Origin: Castanea sativa | Lineage: Eukaryota > Streptophyta > Magnoliopsida > Fagales > Fagaceae | Direction of reading: 5' to 3' | NCBI RefSeq assembly: GCF_040712315.1 | Contig: NC_134013.1 | Coordinates: 81,412,001 to 81,476,000, forward strand | Length of the DNA stretch: 64,000 bases | Shown here: positions 61,947 to 64,000 of the stretch, piece after piece | How the letters are laid out: every line of letters starts with the position of its first letter | Position numbering within the stretch: the stretch's first letter is position 1 | Notes under the pieces: model-generated | The model's input: the letters and a program-made list of their open reading frames with translations, nothing else | Told to the model about the DNA's origin: nothing | Database searches by the model: none | Made by a program: the position numbers and the translations under genes

Positions 61947-63230
61947 TTGGGCGAAGCCGCTCTTCATGTCGTTCATGCTATTAATCACATTCCCAGTCCT
62001 GTCATCCAAAATCAAACTCCATATGAGCGTCTTTTTGGGTCACCTCCAGACTATCACCACATTCGCTCATTCGGCTCTGCTTGTTTCGTTCTTCTTCAGC
62101 CACATGAGCATAACAAACTTGAGCCTAGGTCAAGACTTTGTTGTTTTCTTGGTTATGGCGAAACTCAAAAGGGGTATCGGTGTTATGATCCTATTTCTTA
62201 TCGTCTTCGTATCTCCCGCAATGTTGTTTTTTGGGAACATCGCCTCTTTGTCGAGCTCTCTCACTTCCGTGCTTCTCTATCTTCCTCTTCTGTCTTATAT
62301 CTATTTCCAGATGAGACACATATTCCTTCTGTAGCTGCTCCTGACCTTCCTATAGCTGATCCTGATCCTCCTGTAGCTGCTCCTAATTCTCCTATTGACT
62401 TCTCTGTCCAACCACCAGATATCATTGATCCCTTTCCTAGTTCTCCTTTTAATGAACAGGTGGAAGATGAACAGGTCAAAGATGAGCTACCCAACCCTGA
62501 TCTTGGGTCCCCTGCTCCTGCTCCGCCTGAAGATCATGCACAAGACATTCCACCTCGTCACTCAACTTGGGTAAGGTCCATTCCTGCACATTTACTTGAC
62601 TATCACTGTTACACTGCCCTTGCTACACTGCACGAGCCTCACACCTATCGTGAGGCTTCCACTGACCCTTTATGGCAGATTGCAATAAAAGAGGAACTTG
62701 ATGCATTATCTAAAAACCATACTTGGGACTTGGTCACTCTCCCCCCTAGGAAATCTGTGGTTGGTTGTAAGTGGATCTACAAGATTAAGACTCGCTCTGA
62801 TGGGTCCATTGAGCGCTACAAAGCTCGTCTTGTTGCAAAAGGTTTTACACAGGAGTATGGGATTGATTATGAAGAAACCTTTGCTCCGGTTGCTCCTATC
62901 TCATCTGTTCGTGCCCTCTTAGTTGTTGCTGCTGCCAGTAAATGAGATCTTTTCCAGATGGATGTCAAAAATGCATTCCTTAATGGGAATTTAAGTGAAG
63001 AAGTTTATATGCAACCTCCTCCTGGTTTCTCTGTTGAATCAAACAAGGTTTGTCACCTTCGACGTGCACTTTATGGCCTTAAACAAGCTCCACGAGCTTG
63101 GTTTGCCAAATTCAGCTCTACCATCTCTCGCTTGGGTTACATGGCCAGTCATTATGATTCTGCCTTATTTCTTCTTCATACTGACAAAGGCACTATTTTA
63201 CTTCTCTAGTATGTGGATAATATGATCATA
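61947..63230 (+). pseudogene. copia integrase end and reverse transcriptase segment
   Basis: After the frameshift: [14 protein letters not shown] and [18 protein letters not shown] (integrase C-terminal region), a Pro-rich linker, then reverse transcriptase with WKWIYKIK-like ([10 protein letters not shown]), [35 protein letters not shown] and ALYGLKQAPRAWF. TGA interrupts at 62943-62945 and TAG at 63207-63209. The catalytic YVDD motif is YVDN (63210-63221). A further frameshift follows. Confidence 0.85.
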
Positions 63231-63234
63231 ACTG

Positions 63235-64000
63235 GTGATGACCTCAGTAGCATTCAAGAACTTAAGGATTTTCTCAGTCAGCAAGATGAAAGATCTTGGA
63301 CATCTCAGCTACTTCTTGGGTCTTGAAATCACTCATTCTACAGATAGATTTTACATTACTCAAGCCAAGTATGCCTCTAAACTCTTGTCTAGAGCTGGAC
63401 TCACTGATAGCAAGACTGTTGACACTTCAGTTGAGCTTAATGCGCATCTGACTCTCTTAGGGGGGAAACCATTGTCTAATCCCTCTCTTTACAGACGCTT
63501 AGTTGGCAGCCTAGTTTATCTCACCGTTGCTTGTCCAGACATTTCCTATGCTGTTCACCAGGTGAGCCAATATCTGTCTGCTCCACGATCGACTCACTAT
63601 GCTGTTGTTCTGCGCATTCTTCGGTACCTAAAGGGCACTCTCTTCCATGGTCTTTTCTACTCTACTCAGTCTCCTCTTGTTCTCCGTGCATTTTCTCGAT
63701 GCCGGATTGGGCAAGGTGAGATCCCACTCGATCTCGTGTCCACTACCTGGTTATTGCTTTCTTCTTAGTTCTTCTCTCGATTTCGGCGGCAGTTAAACAA
63801 ACTCACGTGGCCCGTTCCAAGACCGGCAGAATATCGTGCCCTTGCCGATACCACATCTGAGCTTCTTTGGTTACGATGGCTTCTCAAAGACTTAGGTATG
63901 TCTACATCCTCTGTTACTCCTCTTTATTGTGACAACAAGAGTGCCATTCATATTGCTCACAATGATGTCTTCCATGAATGGACTAAACACATCGAGATCG
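63235..64000 (+). pseudogene. copia reverse transcriptase end and RNase H, truncated by window
   Basis: From about 63270 the frame gives KMKDLGHLSYFLGLEI, QAKYASKLLSRAG and RRLVGSLVYLTVACPDISYAV, the usual end of copia reverse transcriptase. The RNase H part follows in shifted frames (frameshift near 63690). EYRALADTTSELLWL and LYCDNKSAIHIAHNDVFHEW are recognisable from about 63820 to the window end. Confidence 0.85.

Larger units (their letters stand above)
60076..64000 (+). mobile_element. degenerate Ty1/copia retrotransposon, 3' end beyond window
   Basis: Order LTR, primer-binding site, gag remnant, protease, integrase, reverse transcriptase, RNase H identifies Ty1/copia (integrase before reverse transcriptase). 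At the insertion point ATATC is followed by the LTR at 60076, whereas copy A reads through as ATATCTTTATGG near 38608, so the empty site is known. The reading frame is broken by at least three in-frame stops and three frameshifts, and most of gag is missing. The element is inactive. The 3' LTR lies outside the window. Confidence 0.93.

Overview
This is a plant nuclear window, most likely from a woody eudicot. It is AT-rich and gene-poor, full of microsatellites, LTR retrotransposon remains, SINEs and MITEs, and holds three intact protein-coding genes. Several repeat families look like ones I associate with Fagaceae (oak or chestnut), but that assignment is a low-confidence impression.

The genes are a RAV-type transcription factor (AP2 plus B3 domains, C-terminal RLFGV motif; 10102-11130, plus strand) and two nearly identical intronless CIPK6-like protein kinases (27766-29070 and 55864-57168, both minus strand, about 95% identical proteins). 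The kinases lie about 28 kb apart in a direct segmental duplication that also covers their promoters and distal upstream DNA. The upstream block is contiguous in copy B apart from a Tourist MITE, but in copy A it is split by about 6.7 kb of inserted elements. CIPK6 kinases act with calcium-sensing CBL proteins in ion-transport and stress signalling. The RAV protein is a nuclear DNA-binding factor, probably a repressor. Nothing in the window links the two functions.

Layout. 1-10 kb: a 274-bp TRIM retroelement, a 1.4-kb non-autonomous copia-type element, a SINE and a GC-rich hAT-like element. 10-11.1 kb: the RAV gene. 12.2-13.2 kb: a TIR element carrying a gene-like segment (Pack-MULE candidate). 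13-27 kb: MITEs, a long hairpin, a 2.2-kb solo LTR and a second LTR. 27.7-38.6 kb: CIPK6 copy A with its split upstream block (hAT-like element, a 3.1-kb solo LTR with another LTR nested inside it, a short LTR). 39.6-41.7 kb: a foldback element whose arms are studded with short palindromes, and a second inverted-repeat element beside it. 42-53 kb: Tourist and hAT MITEs, two SINEs and two related hAT elements. 55.8-60.1 kb: CIPK6 copy B. 60.1-64 kb: a degenerate Ty1/copia element that runs off the window end; copy A preserves its empty target site.

Many of the mobile elements were delimited from target-site duplications read directly in the sequence. The least expected object is the foldback element at 39607-40995.
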